64,000 nt of DNA from Petrosia ficiformis. Lineage: Eukaryota; Porifera; Demospongiae; Haplosclerida; Petrosiidae. Under the pieces are notes generated by a model, which made no database searches, had not been told where the DNA came from, and was given only the letters and a program-made list of their open reading frames with translations. The number at the start of each line of letters is the position of its first letter. Position 1 is the stretch's first letter. Position numbers and translations under genes: made by a program. Positions 44,601 to 57,400 of the stretch are shown here, in pieces. Where the stretch lies: the NCBI GenBank assembly GCA_947044365.1, contig OX345651.1, positions 3,339,926 to 3,403,925 on the forward strand, written 5' to 3'.

Positions 44601-47600
44601 AGGTTAGAACCTTGAAGGAGTACTTCAGTTTCATCAAAGATCCATGTCCTTTGACTACAGTTATACTTCTGAATAACCCAGTATTTGCACTACATTTGCC
44701 ATTAGTGCTATGCGAAACATTGAAGGTGTACTACAGTTTCATCAAAGATCTGTGTACTCAGACTGGAGTTATACTTCTGAATAACCCAGTACTGTATAGG
44801 TTCTAAAAATTCGCCATTCCAAATTCGAAAATAATTAATTATTTCTAAATTTTTGTGAAAGTACAATATTTGGAAGTGCATGATTATAATTATGCACTGA
44901 GATCTACATGTTGAATCTCTCTCAACTACAGCAATCCTTTCATTCTTAGTGATTGTGAAACCATTGAGCCCTGATATACTATTAACTGGTTTTCTTTCCA
45001 TTTCTGGGGAAACAGTAAAGGGACTACCTTTAATCTCAAGGGAAGGAATAGTACAAGGAGTAAAATGATTACCTTTTATCTCAGAAGTATAGGAGACACC
45101 TATATGTATATTCTACAAACTAACTTACCATTCCGAGAGAAATTGGGAATGATGTAGCATCTCCAGCATCAACATCTCCACTCAAACACTCAGTACCCCA
45201 TTGGTAAGGGTTGATTTTAAGTCTTGGAATAGCAGGAGCTGGACCTGTGTATGAAACCAGAACAATATTATAATTATGAAGGTGTCCATATTAAAAAAAA
45301 CTCTTAATTTCTTATAATTCCAGTAAGTCAACAATACATAATTAGAGTATATACATGTGAGGCAAGGCAAGGCACAAACAAGGCATCGCAAGGCAAGGCA
45401 CAAACAAGGCATCGCAAGGCAAGGCAAGGCAAGGCAAGGCAAGGCACAAGCAAGGCAATGTAAGGCAAGGCAAGACAAGGCACAAGCAAGGCATCGCAAG
45501 GCAAGGTGCAAGCAAGGCAAGGCAAGGCAAGGCAAGGCAAGGCAAGGCAAGGCAATGTAAGGCAAGGCAAGGCAAGGCAAGGCAAGGCAAGGCAAGGCAA
45601 GGCAAGGCAATGTAAGGCAAGGCAAGACAAGGCACAAGCAAGGCATGGCAAGGCAAGGTGCAAACAAGGCAAGGATAGGCAAACAAGGCAAGGTATAGCA
45701 AGGCAAGGCAGGGATAGCATTTGCATGCATTAGCATCTAAAATAGGTTTAATATGATACAAATGTTAATCTACATTTATCAGAACTCAAAGCAGCAATAC
45801 ACTGTTAATCACATGCGCCAACAATTCTGTAAATTAGTATTCTACAGTATCTGATAATGTTGAGTGATGTAACCAATATTAACTATTATCAGTTACATCA
45901 CTCAAAATTAACAAATACCAATAAATACTAATACATACCAATCAATACCCTAATCCCATTATCAGTGAATCATTACTTTAACTTATAAATATTAATAAAA
46001 CAAAGTTCTATCTGTCTGTCCCTGCAGATACTTTGCCAGAAAATTCTCGTTTGCAGTTATAGACCTCTGTTGAATATCACTGCATCAACAGCTCTGTACA
46101 TTGATAGCCAGCAGTTAGCTACTTATTACTGGCTCTGGCTACAGCTGTTGGGAAAGGAAAGTGAGACTAATGCAATGAGAAGGCAACAAGTGATGTTATT
46201 CCTAAACAACTCTATTAGTATATGTATCCCATTCTTTGAATGGGTCCATTTGTGAGAAGGATTTTGCACCTCAAGAGACTCAGTTTATATAATTAAACCA
46301 ACAACAATAACATAATATGGTTGATAAGGTTGTCTGAAGCACTGGTGGCTGAAATCAATGGCCCTGGGTACATTTTCCAGTGACTACCAGCATTTTCACT
46401 TTCCTCTTTCAGTATTTATTTTCTATGTGAGGTGGTCATTAAAATAATATCCACATACCATTTCTAGAAGCTCCTCCATGTGCCATTTGATCAACTAACT
46501 CATCCAGTGAGAGAAGTCCAACTAAATTCTAAAAATAATTAAAAAATTTTGAAAATGCAGAATTTATAAGTGAAAGAGCTGTAGTTAATAAACTCGATAA
46601 ACTAATGTAGACAAAATAAATACATTGTTGATCATTTCAATGTCAAAACAACATTTTCAAAGGTCAAGGTGAACTTGCATGACCTTTTGAAAATAATTGC
46701 TGATAGACAATGGATTACAAATGAACCAAGCATTAAAATCTTGAACAAACTATACAGTCATTATTATAATTACATTATTATGCTAAACTATATTAGTACC
46801 AGCTCACACTATTCATTTGGCCTGACTGTACAGTGTCACCAAAATTAGTTACTGAAAATTAACCCATCAATTTCTTTTTTAATGGCCATATCCCTATGAT
46901 TTCATCAAACTATTATATATATATTATATATTTGCTTGTGCCACATATACGTTGCATATGTGGCCTATGGTTAAGTAAATTGCTAGCATTCGGGGGCACT
47001 TGGTAAACTAATGGGCGTAGAACATAAAGAATGCACTCATTAGTTAGTATAGTCTGCAGACCAGCAGGAAGAAAGGAGTTAACTAATGTTATAACAGATA
47101 GATATTATATAAAATAACTTTAAATACAGCAGGAATCTTAAAAGAAAAGTAGAAAAATAAACACTTTCTAATAACAAGTTTAAAGAACTTGAGAAGACAA
47201 TATCTATATCTCTATAATAAGTTAGCAATGATTTCAGTTGAAACCTCAATAGAGTATTTAGAACTAAAAGTAAAAGCATTATATATAGTACATTCATTGT
47301 CTTTACTTTTAGTTCTTGAACTAGAACTACAACTAAAATATATTTGTGAGAGGGGAACTATGAAAATTAAAACTACAATACTTTAAACTTACGGGATACA
47401 AACTATGAATAATTAATGATTATTTATCTGATGTATTTTTAACTTAGTATTTTTGTCAAAACATTATTACTTAAAATAACGAAAGTTGTATTATTTCCAT
47501 ATTTTATTAAGAAAATATAACAACAGCAAAGTGGATAGCAGCAAAGATAAATCTCAAAATGTGAAATGGAAATTATAAATCAAAAACCTCCAAACCCGCA

Positions 47601-48331
47601 ATATAAGTTGTGATACCCCCTGACTTCTCTTCTTAATACCAAAATGAAGGTCGTCCCGTCTAAAATCTCCAAAATGCCCCCAAAATGTCAATACACTTGA
47701 AAGTGGTCGCCATTACTGGGTTTGGCTGCTTCTATCGAATGTTTTGCAAAAAAAAAACGTCCCATGATGACCTAGCTATAGCTCTATAAAAAATATTTAC
47801 CTGGAGATCACATCAAAATATGTATTGGATGAACTTATTTTAAATTTATAACTATACAGCACTAGCATCAGCCATTGGTCAATTGAAATAAATACATTAT
47901 TCAATATTACGTTTAAATAAATACGATCAGATTTTGGTATCCCGTAACCATAACAAGAGCTGAACTAACATAACTTAAACTAAAAGTATTTTAAGAATTT
48001 GGAACTAATTTATAACTAAAAGTCTAAAACTATATATAAGTATTTTACTATACCAAAACAACACTACTGTGTATTAAGATTCTTAGACAAAATCTTCTTC
48101 AGAACTTAGTATTTACAGGAAACAGTACTAGTAAAGCAATCATGGGGAAGCATTACTTTTTAGGATTCACTAACTGCACCATGTGGTCGCAATTTATAGT
48201 TTGTGATATAATCAAAGGTTACTCACCTCAACCCTCTTCTCAAACGACAAGGAAACATTTCGAAAGGGATAGTCATCAAGATTTCTGGCGTGTGAAAGGT
48301 AAAACAAAGAGAGAAAGACGAACATCAACAT
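33995..48331 (-). CDS. GH3-family beta-xylosidase/beta-glucosidase-like secreted glycosidase
   Basis: Exons 5' to 3': 48227-48331, 46459-46528, 45129-45244, 44180-44304, 43884-43932, 43261-43330, 42046-42146, 41047-41138, 40628-40731, 40305-40450, 39571-39674, 38645-38774, 38474-38536, 37970-38067, 37277-37347, 36699-36797, 36051-36154, 35464-35553, 35119-35204, 34429-34546, 34218-34328, 33995-34153. Total 2211 nt, 736 aa, phase-consistent. It starts with a signal peptide ([15 protein letters not shown]), then the GH3 N-domain: [36 protein letters not shown], and the nucleophile Asp in GYVVSDQGA (about residue 273). The C-domain follows ([29 protein letters not shown]), then a fibronectin-III-like domain ([15 protein letters not shown]). 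Length and order are normal for the family. Hydrolysis of beta-linked plant or algal sugars is the known family role; the exact substrate is uncertain. Confidence 0.94.
34941..35098. mobile_element. Palindromic element (GCACTGGT ends)
   Basis: The left arm from TAAAGCACTGGT and the right arm ending ACCAGTGCTTTA are inverted copies of about 70 bp each, with matching internal ATATAGCA / TGCTATAT. It is a foldback or MITE in a GH3 intron. Confidence 0.7.
35580..35960. mobile_element. MITE family 2 copy with insertion
   Basis: Family ends ATAACTAAATTACAAGTCTA and CATACTAAAACAGC. An unrelated segment of about 190 bp (TTTTCATGGGATATAAATTT onward) interrupts it. It lies in a GH3 intron. Confidence 0.6.
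38803..39065. mobile_element. MITE family 2 copy
   Basis: Starts TACTATGACAATAATGACCA and ends ACTATAATAACACTAC, with core CTGAAAGTGCCTATTATTGG. It lies in a GH3 intron. Confidence 0.7.
39358..39520. mobile_element. MITE family 2, internally deleted copy
   Basis: Starts TAGTGTTGTTTTAGTTTGGA and ends AGTTATAGTTAATTAAAA. It lacks the central CCCATTATTGG part. Confidence 0.6.
41428..41580. mobile_element. MITE family 4 part copy
   Basis: CCTTAAGCCTACTATTAATT is followed by CACTAAATTTAGCGATTTTT, matching the end of the element at 19380. It then runs into a CTAGTTTGTGGAGCTC / CGCCCATTAATTGA block also present in part at 9390-9430 and 46990-47050. Confidence 0.45.
41620..41671. repeat. (AT)n microsatellite
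   Basis: About 50 bp of pure AT in a GH3 intron. Confidence 0.95.
42411..43125. repeat. Minisatellite, unit about 59 bp, 12 copies
   Basis: The unit contains AAGGATGTATATGTACATG, TAGTGATAAGGTACATGTAC and ATATAATGAATAATGGT. Copies differ by single bases (GTGATAAGG / GTAATGAGG; ACATG / ACGTG). It lies within the GH3 intron between exons 43261 and 42146. It produces long Tyr/Ile-rich frames that are not genes. Confidence 0.97.
43375..43790. repeat. Minisatellite, unit about 36 bp
   Basis: Repeated CTTTACATGTACAGTACACT followed by ATATGTACATATGTAC. It lies in the neighbouring GH3 intron. Confidence 0.95.
43970..44140. repeat. (CCAT)n simple repeat
   Basis: CCATCCATCCAT with CTGTC and TTAG interruptions, in a GH3 intron. 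Confidence 0.9.
45358..45716. repeat. (AAGGC)n pentanucleotide array
   Basis: About 360 bp of AAGGC units with periodic ACAAGC, ATCGC and AATGT variants. It is GC-rich compared with everything around it. It lies in the second GH3 intron and gives Leu/Pro/Cys and Lys/Ala/Arg/Gln-rich pseudo-frames on both strands. Confidence 0.97.
47945..48066. mobile_element. MITE family 2 fragment
   Basis: Carries AACTAACATAACTTAAACTA and ends ACTATACCAAAACAACACTA. It lies in the first GH3 intron. Confidence 0.45.
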
Positions 48332-48478
48332 CACTGCACACCATGCAGCAACTTAATTAATTATTGAAGGTGTGGTCTATCTATTCTTGCTTGTTAAAAC
48401 AGTGATAAATAATGACATGACTCTTAAAATTAATGAATAATTAATTAATTAAATTAGTGTTATTATGTTAGAAATATT
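48332..48478. promoter_or_regulatory. Very short intergenic spacer between receptor B and the GH3 gene
   Basis: 147 bp between the receptor B stop and the GH3 ATG, both on the minus strand. It is AT-rich, with no AATAAA on the coding strand. It must hold both the 3' end of B and the start signals of the GH3 gene, unless the two are co-transcribed. Confidence 0.6.
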
Positions 48479-51400
48479 TCAATGAGGGGCATCGTATATA
48501 TTGATATTTGGATCACCATCATGAGGCAGTTCGTAATCTCCTTCCTTGACAGGTACTTCGTAAGGTGATACAATACCATCCTGTCTAGTTGGCAGTTCAT
48601 AATCTCCTTCTTTGACAGGTACTTCGTAAGGTGATGCGATACCATCCTGTCTAGTTGGCAGTTCATAATCTCCTTCTTTGACAGGTACTTCGTAAGGTGA
48701 TGCGATACCATCTTGTCTAGCTGGATCGTCGTCAATGCATTCATAGTCTGAAATGATTAAGTCATTCTTTAAACCCGAATCATACATTACATTTGAAAAC
48801 CCATGAACAGGTAGGGGTACATCATCATCTAGAGTCTCATAATCATTGCCAGTAGGGATGGTAACATCTTTCATTGTACCTGCTTTTGAATCGTACATTA
48901 CATTTACAAACCCATCAACAGATAGGGGTACATCATCATCTATAGTCTCGTAATTGCCAGTAGGGATGGTAGCATCTTTCATTGTACCTGCTTTTGAATC
49001 ATACATTGCATTTACAAACCCATCAACAGGTAGGGGTACATCATCATCTACACTTTCATAATCATTGCCAGTAGGGATGGTAACATCTTTCATTGTACCT
49101 GCTTTTGAATCGTACATTACATTTACAAACCCATCAACAGGTAGCGGTACATCATCATCTACACTTTCATAATCATTGCCAGTAGGGATGGTAACATCTT
49201 TCATTGTACCTGCTTTTGAATCGTACATTGCATTTACAAACCCATCAACAGGTAGGGGTACATCATCGTCCATGGTTTCATAATTATTGCCAGTAGGGAT
49301 GGTAACATCTTTCATTGTACCTGCTTTTGAATCGTACATTGCATTTACAAACCCATCAACAGGTAGGGGTACATCATCGTCCATGGTTTCATAATCATTA
49401 ATTGCAGAAATGGTTGACCTTTGCTTTGTACCTGCTCGTGAGTCATACGTAACATTCATTATTCCACCAGTTGATGGTGAGGACATCTGCTGTTGTTTGA
49501 AAGTATTTACTTGGGGTATTTGCTGTCCGAGGGTATCGGGATCTTCTGGGAACTCATAGTTATCATCAGATATGTTTGGATTTACGGCATTGGGAACCAT
49601 TCTGGAATCATACATCAGGTTAGTTAATCCATTGTTAGGCTGGCCATCCATAGGAACTTCATAAGGTGAGTTAGGATCATGCAGCAGATTACCAAGGCTA
49701 TTAGGTACATTCTGTATATCATAGTGATCTTCAACTTCAATCCTTTGAGGCTTGTTACGTTTCATTTGCTCATCCTTGGGAGGCTCATACTCTACGTTAG
49801 CAAACAACTCGTAATTGTCTCCTGTGGTAGTACTCTGAGGTGAGGATTCTGAGAGGACAGTGCTATCCGTAGTGGGTACATTACTCATAAGTGTGTACTC
49901 ATCAAAATTGCCTTCTGAGATCTAAATGGAAATAATATAATTTCACAATTATTACACATTTGTGTCATTGTCATTTCGGTTAACTATACCCTTTTAGTAA
50001 GGCATTATGACTTTTAGTTTAATTACAAGTCTATTGCAATAACTATAACTAACTAAAATGAATAATTGGCACTCTTAGTTAGTTAACTAAAACTAAAAAC
50101 TTTTAGTAAGCCTAATATTATTATTTAACTAAACTATAACTAAACTAAATGATTGAGAAACCAGACATACTACAACTATAACTAAAAATAATCACTTGTC
50201 AAACTAAAACAATACTAATTTGTGTGCTACAATATTGACTGAGTATTGAGTAATACAGGATTGATAGTCTGATTATGAAATGCTTGCATAGATGCTCTCA
50301 TACATGTAAATGTATATAACACAATGTTTTTATCTCCTAATATTGAGAATAATATTGTTTTTACCTTATTTTCTAATAGTAGTTTTTGTTCATTAATATA
50401 ATCATAGCCATGATTTTCAGGAGTGTTTGGAGCAATTGCCTTGGAATATCGCTACAAGAATATAAGAAAATGAAGTTTGAAATATGTCATGTACTAGAAC
50501 TGAATGTTAAACACCATCTGTCCATTATAGGCCTCATATCATTCCTCACTCATTGATACATTAATTCATCATTTCTTCCTTTGTTAATGAATGAATGATT
50601 CATTGATTCATTAATTCATTCCTTCATTCATTCATTGATTCATTCATTACATGTAATTATTCTTTCATTCATTCATTAATTCATTCATCCAATCCTTCAT
50701 TCATTCATTCATTCATTATTTCATTCATTCACTCATTCCTTCATTAATTTATTCACACATTCACTCATTCCTTCATTAATTCATCATTAATTCCTTCATT
50801 ACTTCATTCACTCATTCCTCCATTCATTCATTAATTCATTTACTCATTCATTCATTCCTTCCTTAATTCATCACTACATGTAATTCCTTCATTAATTCAT
50901 TCACTAATTCCTTCATTCATTCATTAATTCATTCACTCATTCCTTCATTCATTCATTCCTTCATTCATTCTTTCTTTATTCTTTTGTGCACTTAAAGTAG
51001 AAAAATAGCAAACTTCTGTGATTATTAATCCAAGAGAATTAAGATAGTACCTATTAAATATATTAATGCCTATTTACTAACCAGTGAATTTCCAATATGC
51101 ATTTTCACATAACGAGGATCTCCATTAGGAGGAGGAGATGCCAACGGAATTTCATAACTAGTGGGAAGTTTCTGTACAAAAAAAAAATGTAGAATTTTAA
51201 AAAATATTGCTTTAATTCTCATTACACACACACAGTGTACATATAGCACACACACACACATACAAACAAACACATAGACACACACACACATACAAACAAA
51301 CACATAGACACACACACACAGACACATAGACACACACATACACACACACATGTACAGTGCATATATAACACACAGTCACAAATGCAAACATACAAAATGC

Positions 51401-54400
51401 ATACACACACAATACCTTTTCAACATCATTAGGCAAGGTAGGCATATCTCGTGGTTCTAAAGGCATATCATAACCATCATTGACATCAGATTTAACCTCA
51501 GCATAAGGAGTAATGCTATCCACTTTAGAAGATAAAGGAGTTATCTCTCCTGTAAATGGCTGTTCATATGCAGTATCTCCTTCTCGTGGAATATTACTAG
51601 GAAGTTGACCATAATCACTAGCATTTCCATCTTGCTGTCAAATGGAAATACAAACAAGCATAAAATAGTGTTTTTATCCACATTAGTACAATTATTTTAC
51701 TTATATGGAAAATGGCTGGTACGTTTTCTCTCTATAGACATTAAAATACCTGCTATGGATTTGTTAGCAATCTTATCACTTTAAAATAATGCTTGTTGTA
51801 TATCCACCAGTTGCACAGCATTAAAATAATGCAAAAGGCTGGTTACCTATAATTCAATTTTGTTCTTAGCTCTGTCTGACTTTTAAAATTTCAGCCACCA
51901 ACTACCAGTGCTAACAGAAGACAGAGTGGCAAGCATCCAACTGTAATATGTCTACATAATGCATGATGTATAATAGATCAATTGCATGCATACTCCTGCA
52001 AGCTTCCTAATATTTTAAGTTAGTAAACAGTCTAAGTGTATATAGATGGATGCTGCTTCATGGACCTTCTGGATGCTCGTACGTTCCTAATACTGCAAGA
52101 ATTATTCAAAATGTAACTACAACAGTGAGAACTGCAGGATGAAAATATGTATTTGCAAGTTGAGCTCTACTATTTGTCGCAATGTAGTTATGAAATGAAA
52201 AACATTCAATCTATTAATGAATGACGTGGCTATTCCAAATACCAGACAGAATACTTCCCATTCAATTCTTCTGTGACATTTCCTCAATTCTAGCAGCAAT
52301 GTCATCGATCCTAGAGCGGCAGAGCTTAGAGGTAATAGGGTTAAATCTGCATATACAAATCCCCATCCTCCCCTTTTACCAATCATGCAAATTAGATATT
52401 CATTTTACTGATAATACTACGCCTTGGTCATGGTTTGAGAGGTTTTAACTACACCATTATCCTGAATATCTGGGAGAATGAGTACTCTGCTAGAACATGG
52501 AAGGATAATGTATTCTGGAATAGCCACTGCAAAATAATTTTACTTACAACAGTAAGGATGTATCTACCAGGATCTGATAACATATTATTCAGTCTGTTAT
52601 GAAGATCATCAAAATCTGGACGACTTTCCGGTGTGAGCAACCAACCTAATAAACAAAAATAATGAAAAACATTAAAAATGACTGAGATGGCAAGTGATAA
52701 CACAGTACCCCATTCATGCCATACCATTTAGCATTTGTGCACTTGGAAATGGTTGAAGAAGGCCGGGATACTACATGTAATTCTTCATTAGTTTACAAAT
52801 ATAATTCATAATGCTACAGTCTTGTGGTAAGTACAAACAGACATACACTAAGAGATACATGTATATATGAAGGTACTAGACTTTGGAATAGTATGACTAG
52901 TAAAATGATGAAATAGAAATTGTCTTTCTTCATGTAAGGATTACATCATACACTTCTGCTGTAAGGGTTTTGTGCTGTTTTGTTGCTATTTGTAAACTTT
53001 ACACAGAGAAACTGCCCAAATCTAGCAATGATTACAGTCTTACATTCCAATAATAAAGCATAGAGATCAATAGTACAAGTAACAGGTTGCTCCAATCGTA
53101 GACCAGCTTCTAACTGTTTGAGAATTTCAAAAGGTCTTTTACCCTAGCATAGAAAACACAAACATTATAATACGTAAACATTTTCTGCTATCTATCTCTT
53201 ATTTCTTTCTACCTGATAAGGTCTTGCGCCAAAGGTAAGTATCTCCCACACAGTGACTCCGAAACCCCAGACATCTGTCTTGTGTGTGAAAATACGTTGT
53301 CTAATACTCTCTGGAGGTAACCAACGAACAGGCATCTAAAACAAGGATAATAATAATAGCAACACCTAGAATATTTCAGATCTATGTACAATGTACATGT
53401 ACAAATACGTTAAAGTATAGATTAGCATATATAGTACCTGACATTATTAAGTTTTCACACTATCACTGTACCTCCATTGACTACAGTGTACTTTGTGAGT
53501 GAAGTACACTGTACTTTGAATGTACTACACAGTATTACACCTTAGCACTATGCTATCACATACAAATGTAAAGGGAACTCACATATTACTATGATTATTA
53601 CAGTACAAAGTAGTACTATAGTATTACTTAGAAGTACAGTTGACTATCACCTTATTAAGGTGAGCTCCCATCATAGTATGTAAACTTAATAAAGTCAGGT
53701 ACTGTATGTATGCACCGGTCGATATAGAATTTTACTGACATTCCAATAAATCAATGTTTATGTTTCAATTTATCAACTTCGCGTGTAATATTTATAGTGC
53801 TCTCAGTTTTCAAAGACTCATTCTGATGTTCATCAGACTCATTCCCAGTCTTCATTTCTAATCCCCTTCAACATCCACACTATCTAAATCCTCGCTATCA
53901 TGAGAACCACAAGTTCTATCAAATTCTTTAATGAAAATGAGCGATGCTTATGAGTATCAAAAATGCTTTAAAGGTAATTATAATCATAAGAAATTACATT
54001 CTTAATACACTTAATCTCCAACCAACATATAAAATATATTGTATATATATACATGTACATCTCAGATAATACCCAATAATGAATAAAAATGATTGGGTTA
54101 TAAAATGATGTCATGGCTCTAAGATATGGTTGCTATGGTAACAAATGATTACGTGACATAGAACATACATGTACATTTTGTACATGGTTAGTATGTGCGC
54201 CATTGAGAATATATCTTGAGCCAATTAACGAAGAGTTAATGCTGTTAGTGACAATATAATCATAATTAACTGTGCCACTGGCCCAAGGAGCGAACTGTGC
54301 AGTGCCAAATAAGAAGCTCTTTGGGCCATGGTGCGCCATGTGAGCTTATCAAAAACACTGATGCATGTAATATTTTTATAAAATGTGTGACCTTGGTTGA

Positions 54401-57400
54401 TGAAGCCTTATAATGTTCTTGTTCAGATTCCAATATTCTTGTCAAACCAAAATCAGTTATCTTGACACGACGAACGGACTGGACCAGGACATTACGAGCA
54501 GCTAGATCACGATGAACAAGATGACAAGTTTCTAGATAAGCCATACCCTAAATTATGAGACAATGAAATTCACAAATGTTCTTTAATTAGCAAATAAAAA
54601 TTATATTCATTCTGAAATGTCACAGCCCATTGACACACAAATTAATTTTTGCGATAATTATAAGCACTATAATTATTATAGGAAGTTCTAACATGTACTG
54701 TACTGTTGCATAGTACAGTAATGTTTCATAAGTATGGTAATGTATGTCTAGGAACCCTTCATAAATATTGTGAACTGTTGTGGACCCTTTACACTACATA
54801 AAGCAAGTCAACTACAACATGTAACACAGTTATTAACTTTTACAACATTAAAATATCATTTGTAAAAAAAAACTATTGAAACATGCATGTATGTACATGT
54901 ACGTGGATTTATACATGTATACATGTATATGTATGTACCTTAGCAATTTGTGCGGAGAACTGGAGCATTATTAAAGCATTCAATCTGTCTTTATGTTTCT
55001 TGAGGTAGTCCAATAGAGCACCAAGAGGCACAAACTGAGACACTAACATCAGTTGTTGACTCATACACACACAATACAGTCGAACTACATTTTCATGATC
55101 CATACTTCCCATGACTACACCCTCCTACAAATTATAATATAATAATTATGATATGAGGTCATGTGATCATGCAACGAGCCCATTGAGAGGAGGGGTAATT
55201 CCCCAGGGCCTGAGCCTGTTGCCACCATTTTGTCTTATGCGGTAAAACTAGTACATATAATGACTGATACAATTTTTCACTACTCATCATACATATATTA
55301 GGGGTTGGGAACAATTATCAAAGCTCCTTTGTCACCATTTGGTATTATGTGGTAAACCTAGTACATAATGACTGACAATTGTTCACTTACTACTCATCAT
55401 ACATATAGTCTTATACCTGTAGTAATTCCTTATTAGCTTGTGCAGATGTGTTCTTGAGAACTTTAATAGCAACATGATATTGGTTTGTGTCATTCTCCGG
55501 TTTCCAGTATCCCTATATGATCAATATACGTACATGCACATGTGTATACTCCATAATCAATGACTACCCTTTTATAATTAACTAATATTACATCTATGTA
55601 CAAACCTCATATACAGTACCAAACGCTCCTGCTCCAAGTTCTTTACCAAACTCCAGTGTGTCTTCAGGTGTCACAATAAGACGAGCTGCATTAGGAGGTA
55701 CTTTAGGGGGCTGTAGGGTCTGGAAATATTAGAATGTTAATATTTTACAGGGATTGAAGCAAATGTTTCCTTGGGTAGGGAGGGAGGGATTATATCACAA
55801 CTATGTGAAATTGGATGGGACTGAGCTTAACTGGTTCAAGAGAGTACCTTAACTACATATACATGTAATAAGTAAATATTACATGTATTAATTTGGACTC
55901 TATAAGCATTTCCAGATCTAGATAGACAGGGGAGGGTTATAATCTCGCCAAGGATGTCTTTAATGTCATGAAAATGTACATGTAAGTCATGATGACATAT
56001 ATCACAATATCAGCCAATTATTTAAATAAAGATTCAACAAGAAAGTTTACATGGATTTGTATAATCAATTTAGTAGTTGGTATACAAAGACTGACAAACT
56101 TTGAAACATCCTACAAAGGACTGTAGTGCTTGACAACCTTTCCTCCATCAGCAGATTTCATATGCCAGGAACTGCAAGGCTGCAACCATTATACATGCCC
56201 AAAGAGCTTCTTATTTGGCATTGCACAGTTCCTCTTTGGGCCAGTGGTGCAATTAATTATGATTATATTGTCACTAACAGCATTAACTCTTCGTTAATTG
56301 GCTCAAGATGTACTCTCAATGGCACATGCTAACCATTTTTGAGCCATGCTTCAAAACTTATCAAAAACTATGATGTACATGTATGTAGCTTTATAAGGCT
56401 TCTATTGAGATTTCACTGTCTTATAATCACATGGAAGGACGCATGCACAAAGATTTAACCACACCCCACAAACTATGGATATTGCTAAATTGTATATCAT
56501 TTTTCACGTTGTGATATATCAATATCGATATATCATGACAACACTAATGTACATAGGAAAACAACTAGAGACTTCTACAAAATACTGTATAATCAGATCA
56601 TTACTAACCTCTTTCTCTAATGTATACATTTCCATCTCTCCATAAATACTATTATAACGCTACAAGGTAATAATATGTGATTATAATTATTATTATTAAA
56701 AGTGAAAATTATATTGTAGACATCACTAGTGCTACTAATGGTCCTAAAAACACACACACATGAAGCCGGAGAGTTACACACATACTAATGTCTTACACAA
56801 ATACATGCCAATGTCTCACAAAAACACATACCAATGTCTCTCACACACACACACATATATACCAAAGGTTGAATGTCTCACATATCAATGTCTCTCACAC
56901 ACACACACATATATACCAAAGGTTGAATGTCTCACATATCAATGTCTCTCACACACACACACATATATACCAAAGGTTGAATGTCTCACATACCAATGTC
57001 TCTCACACACACACACACACACACGCATACAGTAGCATCTGTAATAGCCTTGCAATAATTTTAAGGTTAGGAGAGCGCATGTGTATAGGCACAAGAGTTT
57101 TTAGGGAGTGGAAACCTTTATAATCTAGTAGGAATGGGCCATTGTTTGACTTCGGGGCTTTGTAAATGAGTTATTATTACATGTATTTACTGATGCATTG
57201 GCAAACAGGACTCTATAAGCATTTTTAGATACGGATAGAGAGGGGAGGGTTGGGATCCCACCAAAGATGTTTTTAACCCCCACTTCTGGTTCCCAAGACC
57301 AAACTATCCCTGTCAGGAGTCCAATAACACCAAAGCATCAAAGCATATGTGAATATGTTAAAGGTTAAGATTGTTAAATACTATTTATGACACTGCTTTG

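Noticed and set aside
45182..45761. Leu/Pro/Cys-rich (LPCLALPC) and Lys/Ala/Gln-rich frames
   Set aside because: Direct translations of the AAGGC pentamer array on both strands.
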